Below are positions 10,501-21,080 of a DNA stretch of 64,000 nt, in pieces. Where the stretch lies: the NCBI GenBank assembly GCA_015847255.1, contig JADLZK010002653.1, positions 1 through 64,000 on the forward strand, given 5' to 3'. The position numbers and the translations under genes are program-made. The stretch is from Hyparrhenia diplandra (lineage: Eukaryota > Streptophyta > Magnoliopsida > Poales > Poaceae). The notes under the pieces are model-generated. The model had not been told where the DNA came from, searched no databases, and saw nothing but the letters and a program-made list of their open reading frames with translations. Every line of letters starts with the position of its first letter. Positions within the stretch are counted from its first letter, which is position 1.

Positions 10501-12449
10501 TCCACACGCATTTAGAAAGATATTAAAAATCGGTATAGTGGCGTGGGAGCTTTCTTTCTCCCCTAGAAGAGCCAGCCAGTGAAGTGCCTATATAGGAAAT
10601 AAGATTCTGAACTTACATGGAGCTAAACTATTCATAAAGTTATCAAACATATAGCACACATAAAAGAAATTAAACTCCACTGGATCACACAGAATTTGTG
10701 TCAAAAAAAAAGAAAATCAGTAATAAACTTACCCCAATATCCATCATCAACTCATAAAAGTAACACATTAAAAAGGGTCAAAATCCTTTAAATGTGGAGA
10801 GAATCATGTGATTAAGCCTGTCTATCTTGTATTTCGAATGGTAATGCAATATGCAGTATTCTTATTTTTTATCCCATATACTAGCGTCATGTTTGTTTAA
10901 TAATTTTATGAGACACCTGCGCAGCAGAATTTACAACTAAACTTTCCAATTCACCTCTTACAAATGAAAATTTTAAAATACACAAAAAAAAAAAAAGTTC
11001 CCTGCAAGCTATCAGTGCACAGGCATGTATTTGTAGCCATACCCTTGCACAAAAGAGCAGCATGACAACAACAGAAGCAGCAACAATAAAGCCTTTCAGT
11101 CCCAGGCTGGGCTAGCAAGGACAAGTTATGAATATAATGGACCCACTCAACCAGTACCACAAATATGAGTCTGTTATCTATGGTGCATCATTTTTGGCAT
11201 TTGGACCAGACATCCAAGCTAGTATCACAAGAAAATGGAAGCTTTACAGCGATCTTGTGGTGTATTTATCTTTAACAAAAGAATATGATGTGCTATGAAT
11301 ATTGCTATTAGCTTGAGAAAAGAGAAGTACTACGTACCTCCTTCGCATATCCCCCTTTGCTCAGAGCTCTAATGACATATCTGTAGATACCTTTACTCAT
11401 GCCAATGGCCTTCTCCTCCATGAGTTCCAAAGTTTCCATAACAAACTAGAAATATTGGAAAAGCTCCAAATGGAGTTCTAATCAAAATGACTGTATTAAA
11501 GTCGTGCTGTGGTAAAAGAAAAAAAAAACATGCATTTAACAGTAGATTTACCAAAGGATCAGGTGCCTCTGCGCAATACTCCAATATATAAGAAAAATCT
11601 TCCTTGGTCAGTGCTTCCTTAGTGTGATGAAAGTTCGAAAGAATCAATGATGCTCGCTGCGGTCACCTCTACGGAGAGAACTGACAACTTCTGATTGCAT
11701 GGGTCCAACAAAACTAGTCTTGCATGTAAAATCATCATACTCTGTAATCACCGAAACATTGTTTACATACTGATATGCACAAGATTCACGAACAGTAATT
11801 CAGCTAACTGAGGGTAATATTCAGCTCAGAGACCATGGTAAGATGATAATAAGATCAGCAAGCATGGTATATCAAAGTGAAACTTGTTGTAGGCAGAAAA
11901 CAATCAGTCATACCAGACAGTGAGCCAAGCCTCGATGAACAAAAAACCATATGCTACGCAGGCAAAGAGCCATCAAACATAGAGGCATATAAACAAATTA
12001 AACCGTTTTTCCATACACTGACAACATTCATCTGAATTGTTCGTACCATTTCCAGATTAACAATCATACAAGCATATACAAACATGAAACCAACTACAAC
12101 ATTCATACAAACCTGAAAGTACACTTACTGTCTGAACAGGTACACTTACTGTCTGAACAGGTTGGGGCATCTTCAGAGTGAACACCTGCTGCACTGACCT
12201 GCGCCTGCAAGAAATCAGTATTATTCGCATCTAACCCACACGCAAATAAACGAAACATGGAGCGTACAGGGAGAAATCCGGCACATTACGTGAGGGGATT
12301 TGAACGCCGCCGAGGAGTTCGTGCACCGGCGAGCGGCCCTCGATCTAAATGACACGGAAACAGAAGATGATTGTGAGAACACCACGTAACCAGACCGAAT
12401 CATTTTTCATTTCATTCCTTGGATAGCTCGCTTACAGTATCCTCTGCAT
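4595..12449 (-). CDS. P-class pentatricopeptide repeat protein, 5' nine exons (3' end outside window)
   Basis: Nine exons were assembled from splice sites and phase: 12436-12449, 12290-12344, 12150-12204, 11552-11741, 11338-11445, 10405-10587, 9537-9891, 9272-9435, 4595-4690. The ATG at 12449 opens with MQRILSRAARRCTNSS, an arginine- and serine-rich start typical of a mitochondrial or plastid presequence. PPR-like helix pairs follow, for example YRYVIRALSKGGYAKEALHW, AYRILQHM and AEHLFTE joined to MQKIGLQPTNFTYDGF across intron 8. P-class PPR proteins bind organelle RNA; the target cannot be read. Exon 4 is one base short of phase: MQSEVVSSLRRGDR upstream and RASLILSNFHH downstream lie in different frames near 11660-11670, so this allele may be broken. 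Intron 8 (4691-9271) holds copia II; without it the intron would be about 470 bp. About 400 codons are present and the repeats continue beyond the window. Confidence 0.8.
4903..5038 (-). repeat. 3' LTR of copia II (136 bp)
   Basis: It matches 8899-9005 over its length, sharing GGCTAAAGCCCAAATATGTA and the ends. It is about 29 bp longer because a GAGGAAAATACAT-type segment is duplicated inside it (about 4985-5025). The length is very short for a copia LTR. Confidence 0.9.
5039..5047 (-). other. polypurine tract of copia II
   Basis: The minus strand reads CGAGGGGGG directly before TGTTAG of the 3' LTR, the expected site of plus-strand priming. Confidence 0.8.
5158..8640 (-). pseudogene. copia II polyprotein remnant
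   Basis: In minus-strand order: gag words STYIVALWQEQLLLQGDATV (about 8490-8420), interrupted by a MITE; a protease region with ASFHMAPGRTSLSS and TADGSSLFVAGHGTL (about 7790-7670); the integrase C-terminal part with SIFMGYCAEQKGYRCWGPIA (about 6980-6920); reverse transcriptase start with LESTGTWDLVPL and DGSLEHYKARL (about 6390-6260), then CKPPPGYSF and CHLCRSLYGLSK (about 6095-6015); RNase H with LLSDSTGALSIAHD (about 5300-5260). Stops and frame changes lie between the blocks, so it cannot be translated as one protein. The catalytic YVDD appears degraded (YMLMM at about 5885). Confidence 0.85.
8264..8405. mobile_element. hAT-type MITE, 142 bp, inside copia II
   Basis: Terminal inverted repeats of about 20 bp (CAGTGTTTTACAGTCGTCCG against the complement CAATGTTTTCCAGTCGTCCG) are flanked by a perfect 8-bp duplication TGCCACAG at 8256-8263 and 8406-8413. 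An 8-bp duplication and CAG/CAA-type ends fit a non-autonomous hAT element. Its interior repeats GATTAATCGCGATTAAT and GGCGACTAG motifs. It interrupts copia II gag, so it came later. Confidence 0.92.
8690..8742. repeat. C-rich and CA simple repeat
   Basis: Runs of C, an (AC)n tract and further C and A runs lie next to each other inside the copia II leader/gag region. Confidence 0.8.
8886..8898 (-). other. primer-binding site of copia II
   Basis: The minus strand reads TGGTATAGAGTCA immediately after the 5' LTR. Plant copia elements prime with initiator methionine tRNA at TGGTATCAGAGC; this is a two- or three-base variant of it. Confidence 0.8.
8899..9005 (-). repeat. 5' LTR of copia II (107 bp)
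   Basis: It is the partner of 4903-5038, starting TGTTAGGTGTATATG on the minus strand. The inner end has TG changed to GG (8899-8900 on the plus strand). Divergence from the other LTR is marked, so the insertion is not recent. Confidence 0.9.
12121..12162 (-). repeat. 21-bp tandem duplication carrying the exon 3 splice donor
   Basis: The unit ACACTTACTGTCTGAACAGG (plus strand, first 20 of 21 bases) occurs twice in tandem at 12121-12141 and 12142-12162. Each copy contains a GTAAGTGT donor on the minus strand. Use of the outer donor keeps phase and adds seven codons to exon 3. Confidence 0.85.
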
Positions 12450-12930
12450 CGCAGGCAGCGAAGAGGGGGCGCCTTTCGCCGGCGGGCGGGACGATGCTCT
12501 CTGGGTTTGCCGCCGCACAGATCGAGGTGACGCGGAGGAAACGCGGGAGGTGGAAGCGGTATACACCGCGCAGCCTACAAAGTGGAGGCAGACGATAGCG
12601 ATACCGGCGACGAAGGGATTGGAGATGCCGGCGGCGGCGGGGCGACGCGGCGGATGAGCGGAAGGATTTTGGTGTGGGGGCTGGGGAGCTCGTACGGACG
12701 GCCGGGCAGCCGGGCGCCGTTAGATCTTTGGGACATCAGCCTTTCTCCAATCTGGGCGGTGCGTACCTTTTTTTTTTTTTTAGAAGAGCGTTGCGTACTC
12801 TCACTCATCGGGTCATTCGGTACAAATGGAGACTCATATATTCTGTGCCGTTGATTTTTAAGGGAAAAACTAAAATCATGTCCGCGTTGCAGCGCACAAT
12901 GGTCATCTGCACGACTGCACTGCCGCACGA
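12450..12930. other. upstream region of the PPR gene
   Basis: This holds the presumed 5' UTR and promoter of the minus-strand PPR gene. It is GC-rich to about 12730, then has an 18-T run at 12765-12781. No clear TATA box was seen. The open frames on both strands here look like GC-rich chance frames. Confidence 0.4.
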
Positions 12931-13152
12931 GGATCTCCAACACTTTACCGAATTTTAGTTGGCAAATCTGAGTTTTAGCAACTTCTAAAAAAGATATATA
13001 AAAAACTCATCTAGTTTGATATAATTCACTTGCTAAATTTAGATTTAAGTTAATCAAAAACCGAGGAGAAGAAAAAACAAAATTATATATTTATACTCTT
13101 CCATCTCTTGGAAACTTACCTCCGGAACCCTAAGATAGAAATAAAAATATGT

Positions 13153-13241
13153 TTTTGTCCTTCCACTTCTTCTAATACGCACTTATGCGCGGTGGATACG
13201 CGTGTATATATGTGCGCGCGGAGGGAAAGAATAACAAGTTG
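13153..13241 (+). repeat. first copy of a ~90-bp direct repeat
   Basis: The segment from TCCACTTCTTCTAATA to AATAACAAGTTGG recurs at about 13512-13600 with around 85-90 percent agreement by eye. A LINE tail separates the two copies. Confidence 0.75.
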
Positions 13242-13242
13242 G

Positions 13243-13482
13243 CGTCAAGATCGTGCATCGGTGGGCTGACATTTCAGAGCTAGGCAAGAATTTCGATGAT
13301 TTTTCTGTGGTGTGGGTACATAGGGAGGCAAATTCAGTAGCTCATGTTTGTGCCTCTTCAGTATCATGTACCGATCGTTCATTTTTCTTATTTGATGACT
13401 TTCCTGACTGGCTAGTTGATCTAGCAGCTGCTGATTGTAATCTTGCCATGAATTAATACAAAGCTCTGTGATGCTCAAAAAA
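13243..13482 (+). mobile_element. 5'-truncated LINE tail with RNase H-like C-terminus
   Basis: The plus-strand frame reads WADISELGKNFDDFSVVWVH then REANSVAHVCASS and ends at TAA (13454-13456) after DCNLAMN. The WVHREANxVAHxCA signature is that of the C-terminal RNase H domain found in plant L1-type LINE polyproteins. A short 3' UTR and A-run follow (CTCAAAAAA). It is flanked by near-identical 14-bp sequences GAATAACAAGTTGG (13229-13242) and GAATAGCAAGTTGG (13490-13503), as expected for target-primed reverse transcription. Confidence 0.8.
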
Positions 13483-13511
13483 GGGGGGAGAATAGCAAGT
13501 TGGGAAAGATG

Positions 13512-13600
13512 GTGTTTTTGCACTTCCACTTCTTCTAATATGCACGGATGTGCGGCGGATACGCGCCCGTATATATGCGCACACGGAGGGGAAGAATAAC
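13512..13600 (+). repeat. second copy of the ~90-bp direct repeat
   Basis: Partner of 13153-13241. Both copies contain an alternating TATATGTGCGC-like stretch. Confidence 0.75.
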
Positions 13601-13739
13601 AAGTTGGGAAAGATGTCAACCTCATTTAGCAAACTGTTAGAGAGTAAATTTTCATGTTTTGCCAAATTTTCAAGGATATCAACCTCACTTAGCAAACTGT
13701 TGGAGTGGCGTCGACGTCGGCGGCGGCATTAGTGGGATA

Positions 13740-14060
13740 ATTCGGATCGAAAGGCACAAAGGAGTCGGGCGGCAACATAGCCGCCGGGGCGTGGAGGGGA
13801 GGCAACCTTCATATTTTCACTAGAAATCATGCTTGGCGTTGCGGCGCGGACGATACTTCAGCCAGCAGCACAAGGACTTTGTATAAATTTGTATCTCATT
13901 AGACTTCATACAGAAAAATATTTTTTCTATGGGTAGCTAAATATTTTTTCTGTGGGTAGCTCTAGCACGCGATTATTATAGTGTTGAACTTCTATATAAT
14001 TATTTTGAGCATCTTGACTTCTTTAAACAAAAACTTAGAGTAAGAAGTTGTGATTTTTCA
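13740..14060. other. unassigned repeat-like DNA
   Basis: No gene was seen. A short direct repeat ATATTTTTTCTNTGGGTAGCT occurs twice at about 13918-13960. Confidence 0.4.
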
Positions 14061-14069
14061 AAAGTTTAG

Positions 14070-14206
14070 TCTTGTCACGCCACTCTCAGTGGTGCGACAA
14101 AACATTATTGTCACGCCATTAGAACCGGGAGTGGCGCGACAAGCTTTCCACATCGGAAATGTTGTCGACTGTGTTGTATCTTGTCGCGCCAACGCATGTG
14201 GCGCGA
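14070..14206. repeat. three consecutive hairpins with TGTCGCGCCA stems
   Basis: GTCACGCCACT/AGTGGTGCGAC, GTCACGCCAT/AGTGGCGCGAC and GTCGCGCCA/TGGCGCGAT form three successive short inverted repeats. A related GGTGCGACA word recurs at about 15220. Such clusters are common as subterminal repeats of DNA transposons; the parent family was not recognised. Confidence 0.55.
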
Positions 14207-14499
14207 TCAAAAGGACTATCGGGTGCAAAATATTTTCAAGGGCGGTTAATATTAAAATATTTATTAAAAATGGTTAAAATATAAAAATTTTCAGGCTATG
14301 CTCCGCCCAGGGTCACCGACAAAGCACACGAACGCCTTCCCTCCGTTGGCTGCAGCCATCCACAGTCATTTCTTTGGCCTAGGGGGTTTAGCTCCTGTGT
14401 CGATATATGTGGCTTGGGTAAGGCATGTGTAAAGCGGCGGTTCCTAGGCAAAATCCTTGCTCCATCATAGTTGGTGCACACAACAATAGCGCTCCCTGG

Positions 14500-14585
14500 T
14501 GTCATGTTTTTCCCTAGAGGCGTCGTTGGTCCACGTTGGTGAAGTGTCATGCTTTTCCCTAGAGGTGTCGTGGACCAACGTTGGT
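14500..14585 (+). repeat. ~40-bp imperfect tandem duplication
   Basis: GTGTCATGNTTTTCCCTAGAGG and the following GGACCAACG/GGTCCACG words occur twice (about 14502-14541 and 14544-14583). Confidence 0.7.
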
Positions 14586-14589
14586 GCTC

Positions 14590-15340
14590 CCCACTGTGCC
14601 TGTGTGTGCTTATCATCCATCTTCGTGGTGGTTGGTCCTAGTATCGTTGTTTTGGTCGTCTTGGCAAATGCTTTGCTGTCATCATTCTGCTTTTTTGTGG
14701 TTGATGCTTTGCCACTACAAACCTCTCTGCTTGGTTGTTGTTTGTCTATTTTCTGGTTGATGTGTTGTTGCCATTGTTGCTTCGGTCTCTACAGATGCCT
14801 CACTGTCGTGATCACATTTATGCGCCAGATGCTTATGCTTTTGTCGTTGTGGTCGTTTGGCTCCTATCCGTGATTACTTTGCCACCAAGGTTTGTAGATG
14901 CACATGCTGCCTACTTTGAGTTAATGTTTTGTCTACGTATTTTAAAATGCAAACATCTTATAATTTATTAAAATAAATATAATATTTTTATTCAACAAAT
15001 CATGTTTTTATGGTCCTCGATATATTAATTATCTATTTAACCCACACCAGCATTCTCTACGGAACGTCACGGTCTTTAACCTTCTGTAGCCAACATAAAA
15101 ATCTACTAAGTCACTTTGTTTATTATTGTATGATATTTTCTTAACTTCCAAGTAAGCACAATACACTTATCTCCCACATACAACTAATAAAAAGACTAAA
15201 AATAAGACACCACCATTTTGGTGCGACAATCTATCTCCTCACCTCATGACTCTACCCATGCGATCCCCGCACGGTAAAAAAAGGAAATTGCCGTCGCCGC
15301 GATTACCCAGCACCATAGAAAAAGGAAATCATGATCCTTT
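14590..15340. other. unassigned AT-rich DNA
   Basis: A T-rich open frame (14499-14873) has a biased, low-complexity composition and no recognisable domain, so no gene is called. The rest is non-coding repeat-like DNA. Confidence 0.4.
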
Positions 15341-15345
15341 GACGG

Positions 15346-15432
15346 TCTCCTCCTCCTCCTCCTCAGCGAAACCGCGTTGCGACGACAACTCCTCCTTCTC
15401 TTCCTCCTCCTCCTCCTCCTCCTCAAGATCTC
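15346..15432 (+). repeat. CCT trinucleotide microsatellite
   Basis: Two blocks of (TCC)n at about 15346-15364 and 15398-15423 are separated by unique sequence. Confidence 0.85.
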
Positions 15433-16280
15433 CTCCTCTCGCGACACCGCCTCCTCCTCGCGATCCATCGGCCTAATGGCTGCCAGCGGCCATCGGTCTG
15501 CGCCCATGCGTTATCTCCGCTCGTGGGGGAGGACGCGGCACCACTACAACCCTCCATGGCGCCCCATTTGGGGCGAGCTCCTCCGAGAGCCGAGCGCCTC
15601 GAGGATCGAACTCCTCCAAACGCGAGATCGATTCCTACCTTTTGCCCGCCAAGACTCTAAGTGCATCTCCCTCATCGATGTCTAAGGTGAACTAGGTAGG
15701 CCTTCTACTCTCCCCTCTCTTTTGCCTCAATTTGATGTGATTGGCTCCTGATTTGTCACAGATTTTGTGACGAAGCCCTCTCTCTGTTGCTTGTCACAAA
15801 TTTTGCGAAGAACCCCGTGGAGCTCGAGACAAAGATCCAAATCACAAAGGACATGGATCCGGACACAACTAGCATCCTACACCCACTGATCCAAGGTTTT
15901 TTCTTTCTATACTATAATCCCTGTCAACATATATGCAATTTTCCATGACCACGGATGATTGGAGTGTACAAAAAAATGAATTTGCACTATGTCAATCTTC
16001 ATTTTGGTAGCACTGAGCACTATGATAGTTTCTCGATTTGCAAATAGTAGCATAGAAGCAATCTAATTATTTTGCTTAGGTTTAATATGAGCTTTTTCTA
16101 CCAAATCTCGTACTTTCTATCAATGGAATTAGCAATTATTGGACCCATTAATCATGTTATTGATGTATTGCTCATTTAACATGCATGTTTAGGGTCACTT
16201 CTCTTTCTCGGTTTATTTGTGCGTTTTTGGTAGTTGATATCATGCTTCATAACTATTAATTATTATGCAAGTTCCAAACT
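15433..16280. other. unassigned region, GC-rich then AT-rich
   Basis: A short frame ending at 15685 (start 15377) resembles an exon followed by GTAGG but has no recognised domain. The rest is AT-rich intron-like or repeat DNA. Confidence 0.3.
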
Positions 16281-16494
16281 TCCATGGTGAAAGTGTATCT
16301 AGCCCTTTAGTGGGTTTTGGTTGATTGAATGACAACATAATTAAAAGGTCTAATAAGTTTGCCAAGTGTTGAATGGGAAATTGAGTCTATTGCATATACT
16401 TTGTGCATTGTGTATAAACAAGTATTCAAGGTTCAACAAGTATACAAACTTGATGGTATTCCACATAGTTGAAATGAAAGTCAAATTGTGTATT
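16281..16494. repeat. grass repeat fragment, left of the 16.5-20.6 kb block
   Basis: It contains the phrase TAGTGGGTTTTGGTTGATTG followed by AATGACAACATAATTA, which I recognise as a widespread grass repeat. It appears to be cut at GTATT by the TGTAACACC block. Confidence 0.45.
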
Positions 16495-19400
16495 TGTAAC
16501 ACCCCTGGTGTTACTCAACTAAAATCTTGCCATGTCATCATGTTTATCATAAAGCATGCATAATTAGAAAATTTGAAATGCATTGAAATTAAAATGAGTT
16601 TATATTTTTAGAGAATGTTTGTGCTTAAGAAACTTTAGAGTGATTTAATTTTAATTTATGTTTTTGATCCTAAGTGTGATGTTGGATGATGGTTGGATAG
16701 TATAGGTTGGGAATCTGAAATTTGAATCAAATTCAAATTTGAATTGAACTCAAAAACCCTAAATTTCATTCTTTCTTTTACCCCCTTTTTTCTTTTATTC
16801 AAAATTTATAAAGAATTTGGATATGGTTATTAAAGCAACTTTGTAGAGTTTTCAAAGTTGAACAAAGTTGGTATTTTGAGTTTTCAAAGTTTAGTTCAAA
16901 AATTTAGAGTAATTTTGAAAATACCAAAATTAGGGTTTTGTCCCCTTTTGATTTAAAAACCATATTTCAAAATCTAAGCAAAATTTGCAAAAAGTTTTAA
17001 ACGTTAGTTTGTAGGTCTTGTTGAGATGAGCAAAAAGTCATGTGCAAAAGTTTTTCAAGTTGTTACATGATTTTAAAAGTAATTTTGAATTCAAATTTCA
17101 AAATTTTGAACTGCATTCAAAAAGTCATATTTAGAGGCTGATTTTGAAAATCTTCCAATTGTGAAAATTGTAGATCTTGAAAATTTAGCTTAAGTCACTT
17201 TTTGGAGTTTTTCAAGTTCAGTTCAAATTTGGGGAGAATTTGATGAATTTCAGAAAAGGTTAAGTTTGGATGCTTCTGATGAAACGGGGATTTCCCCTGT
17301 TTCCCTCCATCTTGCCGCTGCCGGGCGGCGCCGCCGTGGCCGCCTCGAGCCTTGCCGCCCTCGCTGGCGTCTACTACCGGCCGTCTTCGCGACGTCTTCC
17401 TCCATCTGTCCATCCATTCCTTGCTCTATAAAGCCGCCGGCGTCGTCTTCTTCCTTTTTCTTCTTCGGCGCCCGCCGTCGGTCACCTCCATCCGCCGCGT
17501 CTGCGTCGCCGCCGAACTCCGACCACCCAAATTAACTCTACCATCCGATTCGCAACTCATTTGCGGTTCGTTTGAGCTAACTTCGTACCCCGCACGACAG
17601 CCGGACACGCTCGTCGCCACCTTCTTCTCCGGGACAGCGCCTTCGCGCCGCGATTCATCCGTCGTCGCCGGCTTGCTCGGTGAGCGAGGAAAACTATCTG
17701 GTGCTTTTGAACCATCTTGAGGCGTGGTCGTGAGCGACTCGTTTCGTTTTCAGCGGAGGAGTCGTCCGAACGCCGAGCGTCATCGTTGCCCGGGGCGCCG
17801 CCGCCTGGCGCCCGGTGCTCGTCGTCGATCCATCTCGTCTCGTCCCGTCGCAACCATCGTGAGCACCCGGAGCCGTGGTGAGCCGCTACATGTTCGAGTC
17901 GTCGGTTCTTAGTTTAGTGCGCCCGTGGCTGCTGGAACGCGCTTACCCGTGACGGTGGCCGTTCGCTCCCGCTCGTAGTCTTTAGCGTCTTAGCTAGGGG
18001 TCGGTTTGGGTTCGATTAAGTGGGGAAATAGGATCGCTGGAGTTCTGGAGATGATCTTTGCACTCGCCGTCGTCGGGAAAGCTCAGGGAGCTCTTCCGCC
18101 GCGTGGCGCGCCGCCGTGCCGCCATGGCCGTCGGCAAAGGTGCTTCGGTGCCCTAGGTGTTGGGTTTAATATGTCCGGAGGTGCCGAGAGGGAGAGGAGC
18201 AAGATGAGGTAGGTCTCGTCCGCCGGGGACCTCACCGCCGGTGAGTTGTCGCCGGCCAAAGGCCCCGGCGTCGTCGGTCGGGTGGCGGACAAAGGCCGAT
18301 CCGGGCCCCCTTTGTCGGCGTCGAGGAGAGAGAGAGAGCGCGGGCGGGCTGGCTGGGGCCGGCCTGTGCGGTGTTAGACGAGCCAGGCCGGTTTCGCCCG
18401 ATGGCTGGTTTTGAATTAAAACTTGTTTATTTATTTTTCCTTTTTATGAATAGTCTTTGATTCTTTCAAAATTCATAGAAATTTGAAAATAGCTCCTTAA
18501 ATTCTGAAAATTTTTGTAGAAGCTTCTTATGAGTATATGAATCCATGAAAAATTTGAAACTTTGATTTTGAGTAGGTTTTGCATGATTTAAAAATACAAA
18601 TTTTAATTGAAAAATGCATCTTCCATGATTTTTAGAAAATAAAATATTTATTCAAAAATCATGAAAATTTATTTGGTACTGTTTTATGATATGTCCTACT
18701 TGTATAAAAAGTTTGGAGTCGTTTTGAAATGTTTAAATTATTTTCTATCTTAAGCTCTATTATTTTATGAGTTATAAGTTGTTTAGTGTTAAATAGATTA
18801 GGTTTTTGTGTGACTTTTGGGTTGTTTTGTGAAACTTGGATCATATCACAATTAAGTGGTCCTTGAGAACTCCTTAGGCAATGGTGATGATATCTTGTAG
18901 AGTAGTTCAACAAGTTGGTTTTGTTGGGTTGCAACTTTATCGTGAAGGAAAGTTGTACTCAAGTGTTTATCATTTCATGCACTTGCAAGCATCATATTTA
19001 AATATATGGCATCATGTTGAGGCATACATTGTTTCGTGTAGTGAGCGAGTTCGAGAGTGTCAAGTCCGAGCCAGTCCACGAGGAGGTTCTTTATCCGGTG
19101 GAAGGCGAGTTGATTTCTGCGGGTTTTCTCGAAGAACTAGTTTATTCCAGTCAACGAAGGCAAGCCCCGGATACATTAAACCTTTCCTTGTATTTTACAA
19201 AATTTTTATACTTATGTTTATGATATGTTGCATTAAGTAATTAGGAGTTGAATGATAACCTAATTTTTTGCATTATCATCCTTGTTTATTTCAATACCAT
19301 CCTTGATAACTGTTTCATTTGAAAATGCTTAGTGATGCTTAGCCCCTGCTTAATTAGTTAAGCTTTTTCATCAAAATGTTTTATTTGAGAAGATGGTACT

Positions 19401-20622
19401 GTTTTTTAAAAAGAAAGAGATGTAGTGATGAATTTGAGATCGGACGGGACGTAGGTTGAAAGCCGGCGGGATACCTAGCCGTGCTTGTTCGTGTTGGTCG
19501 TTTAAGGACCGTCCGTTGTTTGGATTGTTAAGTTCGGGACTTTTGAGCGCATGTTGCGCGCTGAGGCCGTTTGGGTCAATGGCACGTCGTCGGTGGCGAT
19601 CACCCCGTGTCGAGGCGAAACTAAGCGGCCACATGTCGGTAAGCGATCTCGGGGTGTGCCAAATCGGGGAACGGACAACCCGCGACCGGGAGTGGAGAGA
19701 TGGCGGGAGTAGTATGTACCCACCCCCTCTTGGTCAAACCGTCATTAGGGACGGGGTAGGGAGGTGGTGTAATCTTGTGCTCTCGGGTGGCGATGGACCC
19801 GATCCGTTTTTTAACCGAGTGAGGGTTGATATATGCAAGCTTAAGTGCTACATATGTCGTGTGGTTAGGGATCCCCATTTGGGTATTAATCGGTTCATGA
19901 ATCGCCGTTTGCTTCTCGGTTATGGAGACCCGTTCTTCTACCCATTCATCGTAGTAAATGATGGAATATGTTTTTGAGAAAAGAGAGTTGGAATAAGAGA
20001 ATATGTTTACTCTAGAATAGGATAACCTAGAGTATAAGAGTTACTAATCGAATTAAAAATATTGAAAGTAAGGATACACTTTTAGTAAGCTTTTCGCAAA
20101 AAGAGTCTTTGATTCTTGCTAAAGCCTTACCTTGACTCCTAAGACCAGCATTCCGAGTCTTCTTCTCTTTTTCTTTAGTCGGGTAAGTCTTGTTGAGTAC
20201 TCCGGTACTCAAGGTTCTTTGACCCTTGTTGCGGGGGAGCTGGTCATGAGCAAAGGCTTGTTTTGGTCCTTGCCGCATGACGATTGTACCAGGAAGAGGA
20301 GGGCAGTAGAGTTCAAACCTCGGGCGGGGTTGTCAATGTTTATTTGTATAATGTTACTCCAATAATTTCAGGCTTGTAATAATGAAACTTAAGTTTAAGT
20401 ATTTGAACAAGTGGTTTGTAAAATTATGGTTATGTAATCCTTCCGCCGTGTACTCAAGTATTTGAATAAAGTGTTGTAATACTAGAGTGACTTGTTAATG
20501 AGATCTGTTCGGAAGATTAATAGCACTTTCTAGATTATTGGAAACTCGTGCATAATGATCGAGAGGTCTTAATGAGCGATGATAAGTGCATGTGGGCCCC
20601 TGTAATTTAGGAGGTTTACATT
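16495..20622 (+). mobile_element. large Ty3/gypsy-type LTR-like block, probably a solo LTR
   Basis: The block starts TGTAACACCCCTGGTGTTAC, a common start of large grass gypsy LTRs. It contains repetitive AT-rich DNA, a GC-rich section (17300-18380) and no gag or pol words. GTATT stands before it and again at 20623-20627, as a 5-bp duplication would. The right end (ATTGTT) does not show the expected CA, so either the end is mutated or the boundary is wrong. Open frames inside are not supported as genes. Confidence 0.4.
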
Positions 20623-21080
20623 CTGATATTGTTGTATTAGAAGATTATGAAAATAATCTAGTTTAAGCAAAAGACAATAATGCAAATGGAATCAACGAAA
20701 TGACTTCTATGTTGTGACATATCATAACGTCATGTGAAAGCAAGAATCATTAGCAAATAACAAATGAGACATGAGTTGATGATTTTGGATTGGTCTCTAT
20801 ATAATGTTTTGCTTTCCATGAATAGAAGATTGAAGTAAGTGTTGGAGCATCAAGCCCAAAATGGATAGGATATAAGGAACCGTGAATTAGCTTGACCATA
20901 TTGATGTTGATCCTTGTATGTCTCTATGTGAGTTAAATCGAAGTTTGATTGATCTTAATATTGAAGAAATGGTTATTCGGTGGATGCATAATGTGTTTTG
21001 ACTTGAGTATGTCTTGATAAGGTGAAAATAGCAAGGAAAGTACTTTGAGGTACTAAGTGAAGGTGAAGGGCAAGCGACGG
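20623..21080. repeat. continuation of the grass repeat
   Basis: AT-rich DNA without a gene. It reads as the continuation of 16281-16494 if the block between is removed. Confidence 0.35.

Larger units (their letters stand above)
12928..13707. repeat. possible inverted-repeat element with CTCCAACA ends
   Basis: The left end reads CTCCAACACTTTACC and the complement of the right end reads CTCCAACAGTTTGCTAAG. A second copy of the right-end motif lies at 13614-13645. The similarity of the ends is short and no target duplication was found, so the class is open. Confidence 0.3.

Noticed and set aside
14499..14873. 124-codon plus-strand frame
   Set aside because: Leu/Cys/Val-rich translation of T/G-rich DNA; no recognisable membrane protein family.
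17266..18292. Several short frames in a GC-rich section
   Set aside because: Inside the LTR-like block; (TTC)n and GCC-rich composition, no domain.
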